Source: Bin5 sp965221145 (GTDB taxonomy: Bacteria; Chloroflexota; Anaerolineae; Caldilineales; Caldilineaceae). Taken from it: 64,000 nucleotides of DNA. The notes beneath the pieces were generated by a model that made no database searches, was not told the origin of the DNA, and worked only from the letters and a program-made list of their open reading frames with translations. The stretch lies in NCBI GenBank assembly GCA_965221145.1, contig OZ244877.1:744001-808000 (forward strand), written 5' to 3'. Made by a program: the position numbers and the translations under genes. Positions 16,354 to 26,285 of the stretch are shown here, in pieces; the stretch's first letter is position 1, and each line of letters starts with the position of its first letter.

Positions 16354-18275
16354 ACCTCCTCTCCCTTGAAAATGTCTCCAAGCAGTTCTCCGAACGGCTG
16401 CTGCTGGATGCTGTCAACATCTCTATCAATGTCGGCGAACGCATCGGCCTGATCGGCGTCAACGGCAGCGGTAAGACGACCCTCCTGCGCATCATTGCCG
16501 GTCAGGAAGCGCCGGACAGCGGCCATGTGACCGTCTGGGGCGGTGTGCGCGTCGAGATGGTGCATCAGGAGCCGCAGTTGGACGAGGAAGCGACTGTCCT
16601 CGACCAACTCTTCCGCAGCAGTTCTCCGCAGATGCGTCTGCTGCGGGACTACGAGAGCGCCAGCCAACGACTGGAGCAGGATCCGACCAACCCGGCCCTA
16701 CAGCAGCGACTGCTGGAACTCTCCGAGGAGATGGAACGCAACGGCGGCTGGGCCGCGGCCGCCAATGCCAAATCGATCCTCACAAAGCTGGGGGTCAGTG
16801 ACTTCGACGCCCGTGTCGGCACGCTCAGCGGCGGGCAGCGCAAGCGCGTGGCCCTGGCGCGGGCCTTGATCGACCGGGCAGACCTGCTGATCCTCGATGA
16901 GCCGACCAATCACATCGACATAGAGACAATCGAGTGGCTGGAAACGTATCTGACCACCGCGCCCGGCGCTCTGCTGATTGTCACCCATGACCGCCATTTT
17001 CTCGACCGCGTGGTCGGTCGCATCGTCGAACTGGATAGGCGGCAACTCATTTCCTACGGGGGCAACTACAGCCGCTATCTGGAGCTGCGCCAGCTGCGCC
17101 ACGAACAACTGGCCGTCGCCGAGCGGCAACGCCAGAAGCTCCTCAAGCGGGAGCTTGACTGGATACGGCGAACGCCGATGGCCCGCGGCACAAAGCAGAA
17201 GGCGCGCCAACAGCGCGTTGCCGAACTCCAGCGTATTCACTACGACTCCGACACCGATCGGGTGGTGATGGCCCTGGCCACCCGCCGGCTGGGCAAAACC
17301 GTCCTCACAACGAGAGGGCTGACAAAAATTTACGACGGCGCGGCCGCGGTGAGGGGGATCGACTTTGCGCTTGAGCCGGGTGATCGCATCGGCTTCCTCG
17401 GCCCCAATGGCGCGGGCAAGAGCACTTTCCTTGACATGTTGGCAGGCAAAGTCGAGGCGGACGCGGGGCAGATCAGTTGGGGCGAGACGGTGCGGCTTGG
17501 CTACTACGACCAACAGACGAGCGACTTGCGGGACTCGCAGCGGCTGATCGAGTTCATCGAGGCGGAAGCGCCGCTGATTCAAGCGCAGGATGGCAGCCGC
17601 GTCGAGGCCGCACAGATGATGGAGTGGTTTCTCTTTCCTCGCAAGACGCAGTGGGGGCGGATAGGCAGCCTCAGCGGTGGCGAGCGGCGGCGTCTGTATC
17701 TCCTGCGCACCCTGATCCACCAGCCGAACGTGCTGCTCCTGGACGAGCCGACAAACGACCTGGACGTGCAGACGCTGACCGTGCTGGAGGAGTTTCTGGA
17801 CGCGTTCAGCGGCTGCCTGATCGTCGCCAGCCACGACCGCTACTTCCTCGACCGCACCGTTGATTTCATCCTGCCCTTCGAGGATGGAGTTCTGGGCAAG
17901 CGTTACCCCACCCCCTACGCGACATATCGGCGGCTGCGCGCCCAGGATGAGGAGGCCGGCCGGGCCAATCGATCACGTGATGCCCGGCGCCCGGCGGAGG
18001 TGCGGCCTGCAGCGAATGGGCAGGGGGAGACGCGGCCGCGCACCGACAGGACGCGCAAGAAGCTGACCTGGAAGGAAAACCAGGAACTGGCGCGCCTGGA
18101 ATCGGAGATCGCCGCCTGGGAAGAGGAGCAGGCGTGTCTGCAGGAGGGGATCAACGGCAGCGGCAGCGATTATCAGGAATTGCAGAGTCTGTCATCCAAA
18201 CTGACCGCGGTCGAAAAGTCGCTGGAATCGGCCTTTGAGCGCTGGGCGACACTGTCCGAGCGCCAGGAGGCCTGA
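16350..18275 (+). CDS. ABC-F family ATPase (Uup/EttA-like)
   Basis: The 641-residue protein contains two ABC ATPase domains and no membrane segments. Walker A motifs lie at GVNGSGKTT (36-44) and GPNGAGKST (351-359), the signatures are LSGGQRKR (near 159) and LSGGERRR (near 441), and each half has an LLDEPTN-type Walker B. A basic linker (RQRQKLLKRELDWIRRTPMA) joins the halves, as in Uup/EttA, and a C-terminal coiled coil follows a charged linker (KLTWKENQELARLESEIAAW). ABC-F proteins bind the ribosomal E-site region to relieve stalling; Uup members also affect DNA precise excision. Overlap ATGA with the synthetase stop shows translational coupling. Confidence 0.93.
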   Translation: MNLLSLENVSKQFSERLLLDAVNISINVGERIGLIGVNGSGKTTLLRIIAGQEAPDSGHVTVWGGVRVEMVHQEPQLDEEATVLDQLFRSSSPQMRLLRDYESASQRLEQDPTNPALQQRLLELSEEMERNGGWAAAANAKSILTKLGVSDFDARVGTLSGGQRKRVALARALIDRADLLILDEPTNHIDIETIEWLETYLTTAPGALLIVTHDRHFLDRVVGRIVELDRRQLISYGGNYSRYLELRQLRHEQLAVAERQRQKLLKRELDWIRRTPMARGTKQKARQQRVAELQRIHYDSDTDRVVMALATRRLGKTVLTTRGLTKIYDGAAAVRGIDFALEPGDRIGFLGPNGAGKSTFLDMLAGKVEADAGQISWGETVRLGYYDQQTSDLRDSQRLIEFIEAEAPLIQAQDGSRVEAAQMMEWFLFPRKTQWGRIGSLSGGERRRLYLLRTLIHQPNVLLLDEPTNDLDVQTLTVLEEFLDAFSGCLIVASHDRYFLDRTVDFILPFEDGVLGKRYPTPYATYRRLRAQDEEAGRANRSRDARRPAEVRPAANGQGETRPRTDRTRKKLTWKENQELARLESEIAAWEEEQACLQEGINGSGSDYQELQSLSSKLTAVEKSLESAFERWATLSERQEA

Positions 18276-18352
18276 GCGCGTCCGCGCCCACTGACCACTG
18301 GCTGCCGGGAACGGTTCGATTTGGCCGCCGCTGACTCCAGGTTTTCAGACAC

Positions 18353-21300
18353 TTAGCGGCGGCTGAATTGGCGGCGCAGGGCCTCAAGGGACTCTTCAGC
18401 GTAAAAGTATTCGAAGTGATGGCAGCCCAGCACATCCACTTGCAAGCCGGGCCAGTTGCCGCCCCGCACAGCCCGCGCCGACTCTACCCCAACCAACAGG
18501 TCGTTCGGCCCCAAAACCTGATCCAACCCCTTATCCAGAATGCGCTTTAGCTCCGTCTTGGAGAAGAGTTTGCGCCAGTCCACCGGGCCGTCCATTTCGG
18601 AGTTTATGCCGATCTGGATATAGTACTTTACGTCCACCTCATTGCGCGGGTCGTTGAGCTTTTCGTATAGCTCTGAACTCGGCGCCAGATCGCGCACTCC
18701 GGTGATCAGCTGCGGTATCCCCATCGCCAGCAGTTGCGCCAGGAACTCATACTGCATCAGCCCTGCCTGGTTGAACAGAATGGTTGCCAGCCAGGGGATC
18801 AGCCGATGGGACTCGGCCAGCGCGGTGCCGGTGTTGTGAGCGCCGACCATGAATACCCGATCCACGAACAAGTGGCCGCTCTCCATCTCCACGCAGACGC
18901 GGGCCACCTGTGTACCCATGCTGTGGCAGTATATGTCGAGCGGCGGGCCTGATTCGGAGCCAAAGCCGAGACGGCGCAGTTTCACTGCCATCAGCAGACC
19001 GCTCTCGCGGATGCTGGTATTGATCGTCTCATAATCGAAGGCCAGCGCCAGGTCGTAGTCGTCCAACTCCAGCAGGTTTGGCAGCGCCCTCTGCACCAGC
19101 TTCTCGGTGCTGCTGCCAAACCCGTGGGTGATGAGCAGAGCACGGCGCGCCTTGGCCACATCCTCCGGCGTCACCTTCGAATAAACGGGTGTGCCGCCCA
19201 CCTCGCAGCTTACCTGACGCACGCCAAGGTCTGGCGGGAGCTTCTGATGCAGGAGCTTATAGAGGAGCACGCGCACGGCATGTTTCGTGTCGCGGATGGG
19301 CGGTCCCGCCTCGACGTTTTCGGCGCGCGCGTCCGAGGCCTTGTCCACCTCAGACGCAGCCAGCCGCCACTCTTCCCGCAGGCCGGAGACCAGCCGCCGC
19401 ACTATTCCCCTCAGGCTCCGACCCGACGGCTTCTCCGCCGCACTCCCGCCGCCTCCGCCCATCTCCGGGGTCGGAAGATGGGTGATCTCCAGCGCCATGC
19501 GCCGCCTGTTCACATACTGCCCAGGTTGGATTGCGCCCCTGTGGGACACGGCGTCGGTCTTGGCCTCCGCTGGATGGCCGACCATGTAATAGTACTCGCC
19601 ATCGAAGGCGACCGGCACAATTCCCGCTATGCTCGGATCGTCTTCTACGCTAAGCTCTATCCGTAGCGGCGTCTCAGCGCTGATTTTCGAAAGCTGTTCC
19701 TTCCTGGTATCCAGGATCAGCACACCCGGCGATGCGCCGACGGCTCCGGGGTTGTGCGAGAACGACAGCGGCTGGAAGAATTCGGCTGCCTCCGGGTTGT
19801 TCAGGCCCGGCGGCAAAGAGATTGGATCGTCCGCATCCCAGGCAAAGTTGCTCAGATTGCTGACAATCAGCTGACCGCTCAATCCCGCCGGTTTCTCCAG
19901 CGTGATATCCAGATCGGTTCCCACTTTGACCGTCTCTGCGCCCTGCGGCAGAACGTGTATCTCCTGTGCTCTCTGGACTGTGATCGCCACCTGTTTGGTG
20001 ATCCAGCGGTCATGCGTATCGTCCCGCTGCACCATCAGATTGCGGACGCGGGGGCCGTCGTAGCGAATGCCGTTCATCAACTCGGCAAGAGGACCGAAGG
20101 CCCGCGTCTGTTCGGATCTGACCGGCTCGTTCAGATTGGGCATCTCCAACACGTCGAAGGAGGTGGGAACGCGGGTGGCGAAGACCTTCAGGATTTCTGT
20201 TGCCGACTCGGCGCCGGGGTCCACCACCACCGGCTCGATGTTGTTGACGAAAAACTCTTTGCCCGGCGCAATCAACTGATATGGCGCCCGCTCCGGGTAG
20301 ATGCGCTGTATACCGAATTCGGAGGACAGATTGAAGAGTGTCACATAGAGGTTTTCGGCGCTATTGTTCCGCACCGTGAACCATAGTTTGCGCCCCGGCG
20401 GCAGCACGCCATCCTGGGCCAGGGGTTCGCCATCTTTGGGCGCGGTGAAGCTGGCATGGGTGTACGTCTGGGCTTCGATGCTCAGCGCCTCTTCCATCAA
20501 CGCCATCGGCGCGGGGTTGCGCAGACCGCGCACGTTGTTGAAGGCCGCCAGATGATGCAGGTACGCAGCCGTTTTGGCCGCGCCGGCCTGGGTGCGGGGC
20601 GGCGTGTCGCGGACGATCTGCGCGCCGCTGCCGTCTTGAATGACGTAGGCGTCATCTTGAACGGCGACATGAAAACGGGTGAACGGGCTGTTGCGCCCGA
20701 CGGCGTGCAGGAAGGGGGAGGAGGGCGCCGTGGTCAGTTCCGCCAGGAGAAACGGGTCTGCGCTTGCCACCTCGTACATCAGCCTTTCGTAGCCGTAGGC
20801 CGTTACCTTCGCTCTGGCGGGCAGGCTAAGTTCGGTGTGGCGCACACGCTTGATCAGGGCATAGGAGGAGTCGACCCGGGACTCAAACACCTCCCCGCTG
20901 CCAAGCTCCCGCCCTTCCAAGGCGCCGCTGCCGGCCGGGTACAGCGCCACCTGGCTGCCCGGCGTGAGGCCGACCGCCGCGCCGCCGCCGATGCGGACGA
21001 TCATGTCGTTCCCCGTCTCCCCCGCTTCCTTCGCGTCGATGACGTTCAGATAGGAGCCGGCATGGGGGGCCAGATCACCGAAGACGGCGCGGTTGCCGGG
21101 GCCTTCCAGTTGGGGAATCTGCCGGGTGTAGACGTTGTGGACATGGGTCTGTACCGCGTCGTGGACCTCCCGCCAGGTCAAATCCGGGCGCAGCTCTTGC
21201 AGCTTTTGCAGCAGGAAAAAGGTCATCGCCCCGTACCACGCGCCGTTGGTCGGCGAGCGGTATTCGTGGCTCATCTCCTCATCGCGGCAACCGGCCAGCA

Positions 21301-21949
21301 GCACATGGTCGTTGCCGAACTTCCGTGACCAGTGACCAGCGCTTACCGGCTTGTGCGGGTGGCGACCGATCACCTGTCTTATGCGGCTGATTTCAGGCAG
21401 CAGTGTATCGTCGGGGCGGGCGCGGCGGTCGGCGACGGTGCGGCGCACGGGGACAAGCGCGCGCGTGCCCGAACCGGCGTGGCAGCAGTCCAGAACGACC
21501 GTTACCAGCGCGCCTTTGTCCTCTGCCAAAGCGATCAGCGCGGCCAACTCTTTATCCAGAATGTCGTAGACGGGCGCGCCGTTTTCGTCGTTTGTGCGGC
21601 TGTCGCAGGGCACGAGGGTCTCGTCATAGCCGTCCGGTTCATTGGGGTCAATAGAGATGGTCTGCGAGCCGTGTCCGCTGAAATGGAAGAAGAGTTGATC
21701 CCCGCTCTCGGCCTGCTCGATCAGCCAGCGCCAGCCGTTGATGATATTGTGGCGGGAGGGCAGCTTATCGTCGGGTTCCACGCCGGTCGAACTCAGTAGC
21801 TGGATATTTGCGGTCGGCACGCCGAGCCGTTGGGTCATGAATCCGTAGACCGCCCTGGCATCGTTGGCGCAGCCGACCAGATCGGAGATGACGCTGCTAT
21901 TGTAGTGATTGATACCGACCACCAGAGCGAAAAAACGCGGAGAGAGCAT
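18353..21949 (-). CDS. Giant caspase-like (peptidase C14) protein fused to an alpha/beta hydrolase
   Basis: I use ATG 21949 with GAGGA seven bases upstream; the frame also opens at TTG 21955. The 1198-residue product starts with a metacaspase domain: ALVVGINHYN at 8-17, HFSGHGSQ with catalytic H93, GYDETLVPCDS, and VVLDCCHAGSG with catalytic C156. Residues 330-720 are beta-rich and include a DUF4384-like part (LWFTVRNNSAENLYVTLFNL) often found beside bacterial caspases. The end (about 930-1160) is an alpha/beta hydrolase: HGFGSS oxyanion turn near 940 and CHSMGTQVAR nucleophile elbow near 1008. No signal peptide is seen, so it is probably cytoplasmic. A protease feeding a lipase/esterase suggests a conflict or suicide effector, but this is inference. 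The next reverse genes are a VWA lipoprotein and RmuC. Confidence 0.85.
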   Translation of the reverse strand: MLSPRFFALVVGINHYNSSVISDLVGCANDARAVYGFMTQRLGVPTANIQLLSSTGVEPDDKLPSRHNIINGWRWLIEQAESGDQLFFHFSGHGSQTISIDPNEPDGYDETLVPCDSRTNDENGAPVYDILDKELAALIALAEDKGALVTVVLDCCHAGSGTRALVPVRRTVADRRARPDDTLLPEISRIRQVIGRHPHKPVSAGHWSRKFGNDHVLLAGCRDEEMSHEYRSPTNGAWYGAMTFFLLQKLQELRPDLTWREVHDAVQTHVHNVYTRQIPQLEGPGNRAVFGDLAPHAGSYLNVIDAKEAGETGNDMIVRIGGGAAVGLTPGSQVALYPAGSGALEGRELGSGEVFESRVDSSYALIKRVRHTELSLPARAKVTAYGYERLMYEVASADPFLLAELTTAPSSPFLHAVGRNSPFTRFHVAVQDDAYVIQDGSGAQIVRDTPPRTQAGAAKTAAYLHHLAAFNNVRGLRNPAPMALMEEALSIEAQTYTHASFTAPKDGEPLAQDGVLPPGRKLWFTVRNNSAENLYVTLFNLSSEFGIQRIYPERAPYQLIAPGKEFFVNNIEPVVVDPGAESATEILKVFATRVPTSFDVLEMPNLNEPVRSEQTRAFGPLAELMNGIRYDGPRVRNLMVQRDDTHDRWITKQVAITVQRAQEIHVLPQGAETVKVGTDLDITLEKPAGLSGQLIVSNLSNFAWDADDPISLPPGLNNPEAAEFFQPLSFSHNPGAVGASPGVLILDTRKEQLSKISAETPLRIELSVEDDPSIAGIVPVAFDGEYYYMVGHPAEAKTDAVSHRGAIQPGQYVNRRRMALEITHLPTPEMGGGGGSAAEKPSGRSLRGIVRRLVSGLREEWRLAASEVDKASDARAENVEAGPPIRDTKHAVRVLLYKLLHQKLPPDLGVRQVSCEVGGTPVYSKVTPEDVAKARRALLITHGFGSSTEKLVQRALPNLLELDDYDLALAFDYETINTSIRESGLLMAVKLRRLGFGSESGPPLDIYCHSMGTQVARVCVEMESGHLFVDRVFMVGAHNTGTALAESHRLIPWLATILFNQAGLMQYEFLAQLLAMGIPQLITGVRDLAPSSELYEKLNDPRNEVDVKYYIQIGINSEMDGPVDWRKLFSKTELKRILDKGLDQVLGPNDLLVGVESARAVRGGNWPGLQVDVLGCHHFEYFYAEESLEALRRQFSRR

Positions 21950-22302
21950 TGACAATCCTCAAAGGCGAGTGAGATAAGATACCGCTTAGCAAAGTGAGCA
22001 CGGGCAGGTTACGGGAAATAGAGCGATCATAGCACATTGGCGGCGCAAACAATAACCGCAAATCGCAAGAGATAATCTGTCCAATTATCGGCGGAACGGC
22101 ATTCGAGAAGAGAGTGGAGATGAAAGCGAAAACCGGGGACAGAGTGAAAAGGAGAGAGAAGACGTCACTCCTCTCTCCTTGCATTGGGGGGTCTGAATCC
22201 TGACCTTCCGCGGGAGAAGAACAAGGCTTACTCAGTCCATGTTGGGCGGGCCACTATTGCCGTTGCCAAATGTCAAACTGCTGGAGTCAGCAACGGTCAA
22301 CC

Positions 22303-23979
22303 TCACTCATCGCGTGTCGATTGGCCCTGCTCGAACCAGACCGGCGGCTCGGGCAACGACGCGGCCAGGATTTCGCTGAACTCCTGCCCCTGCCGCGTGT
22401 CGGTGACATCGCCCAGCATTGAAAACTCCTGTTCCAGCGTCCCGCGTCGGACTTGGGCGTCCTCGAGGCGTTCAGCCGAATTCTCACCGGCCAGCGCCAC
22501 CAGCAGAGCCAGGCGGCGGGTGGGCGCAACATCCTCCCAGGGTGTGAACTCTGTGGCCAGCGCCCATTCCTGCGTCTGCGGCTCGCCGCTGCCCGGGTGA
22601 TGCCAGCGCAAGGCGAGCGTGCCCAGCGGACCCTCGGCGTCGGCGCGCGGCTTCAGCCGATAGACGACCGTGTTCTCCTGGCCCACGTGCAGTTCGGCGA
22701 AATCCTCAGTGTCATCCTCAAACGACTCGTTCGAAGCCGCGCGGTTGAGATAACCGACCAGCCGCCATTCTTCGACCGTGGACGCGTCCCAAGAGACCTG
22801 CGCGCGCGCTTCGTCGGCGGCCGGGCTGAAAAGCTGTGCGAAGGAGCCCGCCGACATCAGACCCTGCGCCTCTTCGGGCGAGTACACATATCTGTACCAG
22901 CCGTCGCCGTCGTTGCTCACCTGCTCCAGGAGGTCGTCATTGTAGTTGGCGATGCCCACGCCCACGGCAACCAGGCGAATGGGGTTGGACTCGGCCCGCT
23001 GGCCGCCCAAAGAGGCAATGATCGCCTCGGCGCGCGTGTCCCCCACGTTGGCCACGCCGTCGCTGATGAATAAGACGTAGTACAGAGCGTCCGGATCCAG
23101 CCGCCGCGCCTCCAGCGCCAGTTCATAGCCGGCGCGCAGACCGGCCTCGGCATTGGTGCTCTGATTGGGGCGAAAGCCGCGCAGCGAGTCAGCCAGCGCC
23201 GGATCGTCCGGGGCCGCGTGGCGCACCGTGTACTCGCCGAGAACGAGCTGCGAGAACTGTACCAGCGAGATTCGATCATTATCCGAGAGTCGGTCGATCA
23301 GCGCCTGCACGAGAGTGCGTGCCGTCTCCTCCTTGTTGTCCTCGCCCATCGAGCCAGATGCGTCCAACACGACCGCGATGTGGCGTGTGGAAGGCAGTTC
23401 CGGCGGTGCGGCCGCGCTGAGGCCCATTAGCGCCAGCCAGGCGTCCGGGTCGAGCGGGTCGGATGTAATTGTCAGGTCGAGATTGAAGGTCTGCTCGCCT
23501 TCGGGTTGCGGATAGTCCCAGCGCAGCGCGTTGAGCCACTCCTCGACGCGCACATCATCGGGTTCCAGGATATAGCCCTGGCGGGCGAGGGCGAGGGAGC
23601 GGCGCCAGGAGGCGTCGTCGGCGTCAAGGCCGAATGTCGATGTCGTCTCAAGGCTTGTCGGCACGACCGGAGGCAACTGCGCATCCGGCTGGCGGCCGCG
23701 GCGGGTGCGGCGTCCCGAATCGGGGGAGGGGCGTCCTGCGCTGGAGCTTGAAGAGGACGCGGGCGCGGCGGTAAATGCCGCCACCGCCTCCCCGCGGCTC
23801 GCACTCGGCGCCGCCTCCTCCTCTGCCTGGCTCGCCCTCGGCGCCGCCGCGGCGCAGGCGACCAGGAGCAGCATCAGCAGCGCAAGGAGCAGGTCGCGCC
23901 CTATGCGTTTCAGATTCGTTAAACCGCTTTCGCGGCTGGTGGGTATGGTTCCGGTCAACCTTTCGGTTCTGCGTTGCAT
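22303..23979 (-). CDS. VWA-domain lipoprotein (YfbK-like)
   Basis: The start is ATG 23979 with AAGGAGAG just before it; the open frame extends 82 codons further upstream without a ribosome site. The 558-residue protein has a lipoprotein signal (LLLALLMLLLVAC, lipid Cys about residue 33), a low-complexity Ala/Ser/Glu region, a VWA-associated N domain (STFGLDADDASWRRSLALAR), a VWA domain with MIDAS DASGSMGED near 206 and FISDGVANVGDTR, and a C-terminal DUF3520-like part (YRLKPRADAEGPLGTLALRW). This order is that of YfbK-type surface proteins. Metal-dependent adhesion on the outer face of the membrane is likely; the partner is unknown. Confidence 0.88.
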   Translation of the reverse strand: MQRRTERLTGTIPTSRESGLTNLKRIGRDLLLALLMLLLVACAAAAPRASQAEEEAAPSASRGEAVAAFTAAPASSSSSSAGRPSPDSGRRTRRGRQPDAQLPPVVPTSLETTSTFGLDADDASWRRSLALARQGYILEPDDVRVEEWLNALRWDYPQPEGEQTFNLDLTITSDPLDPDAWLALMGLSAAAPPELPSTRHIAVVLDASGSMGEDNKEETARTLVQALIDRLSDNDRISLVQFSQLVLGEYTVRHAAPDDPALADSLRGFRPNQSTNAEAGLRAGYELALEARRLDPDALYYVLFISDGVANVGDTRAEAIIASLGGQRAESNPIRLVAVGVGIANYNDDLLEQVSNDGDGWYRYVYSPEEAQGLMSAGSFAQLFSPAADEARAQVSWDASTVEEWRLVGYLNRAASNESFEDDTEDFAELHVGQENTVVYRLKPRADAEGPLGTLALRWHHPGSGEPQTQEWALATEFTPWEDVAPTRRLALLVALAGENSAERLEDAQVRRGTLEQEFSMLGDVTDTRQGQEFSEILAASLPEPPVWFEQGQSTRDE

Positions 23980-24181
23980 CGTTTCTCTCCTTTTCGTTGT
24001 GGTACCTCCGTTTGTTGGGAAATGATGGCTTAAATGAAAAGGTGATGATCTGTTCTTGCACGCCGGAACCGTTCCGCGGCGGGGGCGCCGCGGCTTTCGG
24101 GAAGCAAGGCATTGTAACACGCCGATAACGCTTTCCTGAAACACTACGTTGAATGAAGCAATTGAGTTGCATCCAGGCGGG

Positions 24182-25417
24182 TCAGGCGCGCCTGCTGTTC
24201 TCAGGCAGGCGCGGCGGGGTCTCATCGGCGTACCGGGAGTCCCTGACCAGTGTTTCGACGCTTGGCGGTTGCGGGAAACTGTTCTCTTTGTCGGAAACTA
24301 ACTCGGCGAACCTCCGACCTTGCGGCACAACCCGGCCATCGAAAGTCCCGATAGATTTGTTGAAGGCATCCACGGCCCTCTTTAGCTGATGGCCTACAGC
24401 CTGATAATGGCTGATAAAGTTCAGCATTCGACTGTGCAACTCTACACCCTCCTTCAGAATGACTTCCGCGTTTTCGGCGATGCGGTGGCGCTGCCAACCG
24501 TTGGCCACGGCCCACAAGAGTGAAATCAGGGACGAAGGCGTAGCAATTGCGACTCTCTTGCCCATGGCGTACTCGATCAGTTCGGGGTTGGCGTTCAATG
24601 CCGCTGTCAGAAACTGGTCGCCGGGGACGAACATCACCACGAAGTCCAGCGAGCCTTCCACATTTGCCCCATAGTCCTTACCGGCCAAATCGTCCACCTG
24701 CGCCCGCAGCGCGCTGGCATGACGTTTCAGCGAGGTGGCCCTCTCCTCTTCATCCTCGGTCTGCTGCGCCTCCAGATAGGCTTCCGTGGACGCCTTCGCG
24801 TCCACCACCACCGCTCGTTTGTCCGGCAGCCACACTGTAAGGTCGGGTTTGATCTTGGAATTCGTCCCCGTGATCTGCTCGCCGAAGTCGCAGTGCTCCT
24901 GCATCCCTGCCAATTCCACCACCCGCCGCAACTGCACCTCGCCCCAACTGCCTATCTGCCTATTGTTTGTCAGCGCGTTGGACAGCTTGCCGGTCTCGGT
25001 GGCGAGGGTCTGGCTCTGCCGCATCAGCGATTCAATCTGGGGATTGAGCTTGTCATAGTTTTGGGTAAGGGGCTTGACCAGGGCTTCAAACTGCTCGTGA
25101 CGCTGTTTGAAATCACCCTTGGCCGCTTCCAGCGTCTTGCCCAGGTTCTCCTGGGCCAAGCTCATAAACTGGGAGTTGTTGGCCTGTAATGCCTCGCTCG
25201 CAGTTGCTTGGAATGTCTCTTTCAGTTGCTCCTTGGCCGTCTCCAGGATTGTGTTGGCGCTGTCGGCCTGCTCCAACCGACCCTGTAGCATTGCTACTTT
25301 CTCCCGATGATCCGCCTCCATTGTGGCCTGGCGGCTCTTGGCACGGAAGCCCTGCACCAGCCAGCAGGTCGCGCCCCCTATCAGGATGCCCACGATTACT
25401 GCAACAATTATCTCCAT
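24182..25417 (-). CDS. rmuC: DNA recombination protein RmuC
   Basis: ATG 25417 follows GAGGAG and opens with one membrane helix (MEIIVAVIVGILIGGATCWL). Residues 30-145 are a long coiled coil. The RmuC core follows: NNRQIGSWGEVQLRRVVELA, HCDFGEQ, KPDLTVWLPDKRAVVVDAKA and ALRAQVDDLAGKDY, with D/E-x-K residues of a PD-(D/E)xK-related fold. In E. coli RmuC limits inversions at short inverted repeats. At 411 residues it has the usual length. It sits 55 bp after the sirtuin gene in the same direction and is probably co-transcribed. Confidence 0.92.
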   Translation of the reverse strand: MEIIVAVIVGILIGGATCWLVQGFRAKSRQATMEADHREKVAMLQGRLEQADSANTILETAKEQLKETFQATASEALQANNSQFMSLAQENLGKTLEAAKGDFKQRHEQFEALVKPLTQNYDKLNPQIESLMRQSQTLATETGKLSNALTNNRQIGSWGEVQLRRVVELAGMQEHCDFGEQITGTNSKIKPDLTVWLPDKRAVVVDAKASTEAYLEAQQTEDEEERATSLKRHASALRAQVDDLAGKDYGANVEGSLDFVVMFVPGDQFLTAALNANPELIEYAMGKRVAIATPSSLISLLWAVANGWQRHRIAENAEVILKEGVELHSRMLNFISHYQAVGHQLKRAVDAFNKSIGTFDGRVVPQGRRFAELVSDKENSFPQPPSVETLVRDSRYADETPPRLPENSRRA

Positions 25418-25472
25418 CAGACGCTCCTCGTTCGTGCGTTGTTCAGGACACCAAGAGAAATGACAACTATGA

Positions 25473-26234
25473 CTATGACCCTTCACTTCCGACAGCACGC
25501 GCCAGCGCCGGCAGGATCTCACCGCTTTTCCCCGGTAGGAACAGATCGGCGATCTCGGAAATGGGGCCGGGCTGGGGGTTGATGTCGATGATGGTTGCGC
25601 CGGCCTGTTTGGCGACGAGCGGCAATTGGGCCGCGGGATGCACCAGCCCGCTGGTGCCGACGACGAGCATCAGATCACAGGTATGGGCGGCCTCCGCAGC
25701 CGCCTCCATCGCCTGCCAGGGCAGGCTCTCGCCGAACCAGACCACATCCGGCCGCACGAGGTCCCCGCAACTGGCGCAAGCGGGCGGCGATTCCGCGCGG
25801 CGCTGCACGTCCGTGAGGCGGTGCGGTTGCGCGCATGACAGGCAACGGAAGCGGTGGAGGCTGCCATGCAAGTGGAGGACGTCGGCGCTGCCAGCCTGCT
25901 CGTGCAGGTCGTCCACATTCTGCGTCACGAGCAAGAATTTTTCGCATAGTCCCGCAAGCTGGGCGAGAGCTATGTGGCCGGGATTGGGTGAGGCCGCTTC
26001 CAGCAGATCCAATCGCCACATATACCAGCGCCAGACCAGCGCCGGGTCGCGTTCGAAGCCTTGAGGCGAGGCCAACTCCTCGGCGTCGAAGCGGCTCCAC
26101 AGTCCGCTCTGGGCGTCGCGAAAGGTCGGCACACCCGATTCTGCGCTCACCCCGGCTCCCGTCAGACAGACAATCGCGGAGGCGCAGGAGAGATATTGCG
26201 CGGCCTGAGCCGCGAGGCGTTCCATACTCTTCAT
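25473..26234 (-). CDS. cobB: NAD-dependent protein deacylase of the sirtuin family (class III, Sirt5-like)
   Basis: The 253-residue protein shows the NAD pocket GAGVSAESGVPTFRD (26-40), TQNVDDLHEQAG (104-115), the catalytic H123 in LHLHGSL, a zinc knuckle CLSC...CASC (C131, C134, C153, C156) and VVGTSGLVHPAAQLP. WYMWR at 70-74 contains the Y71-x-x-R74 pair that marks class III enzymes, which remove succinyl, malonyl or glutaryl groups rather than acetyl. I start at ATG 26234; TTG 26249 and ATG 26225 are possible. It is cytoplasmic. Adjacent genes (apgM, rmuC) show no functional link. Confidence 0.9.
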   Translation of the reverse strand: MKSMERLAAQAAQYLSCASAIVCLTGAGVSAESGVPTFRDAQSGLWSRFDAEELASPQGFERDPALVWRWYMWRLDLLEAASPNPGHIALAQLAGLCEKFLLVTQNVDDLHEQAGSADVLHLHGSLHRFRCLSCAQPHRLTDVQRRAESPPACASCGDLVRPDVVWFGESLPWQAMEAAAEAAHTCDLMLVVGTSGLVHPAAQLPLVAKQAGATIIDINPQPGPISEIADLFLPGKSGEILPALARAVGSEGS

Positions 26235-26285
26235 GTTCACCCGTCCCAAAGGTCGGTACAGTTACTGGCCGCGAACCACTGCTGT

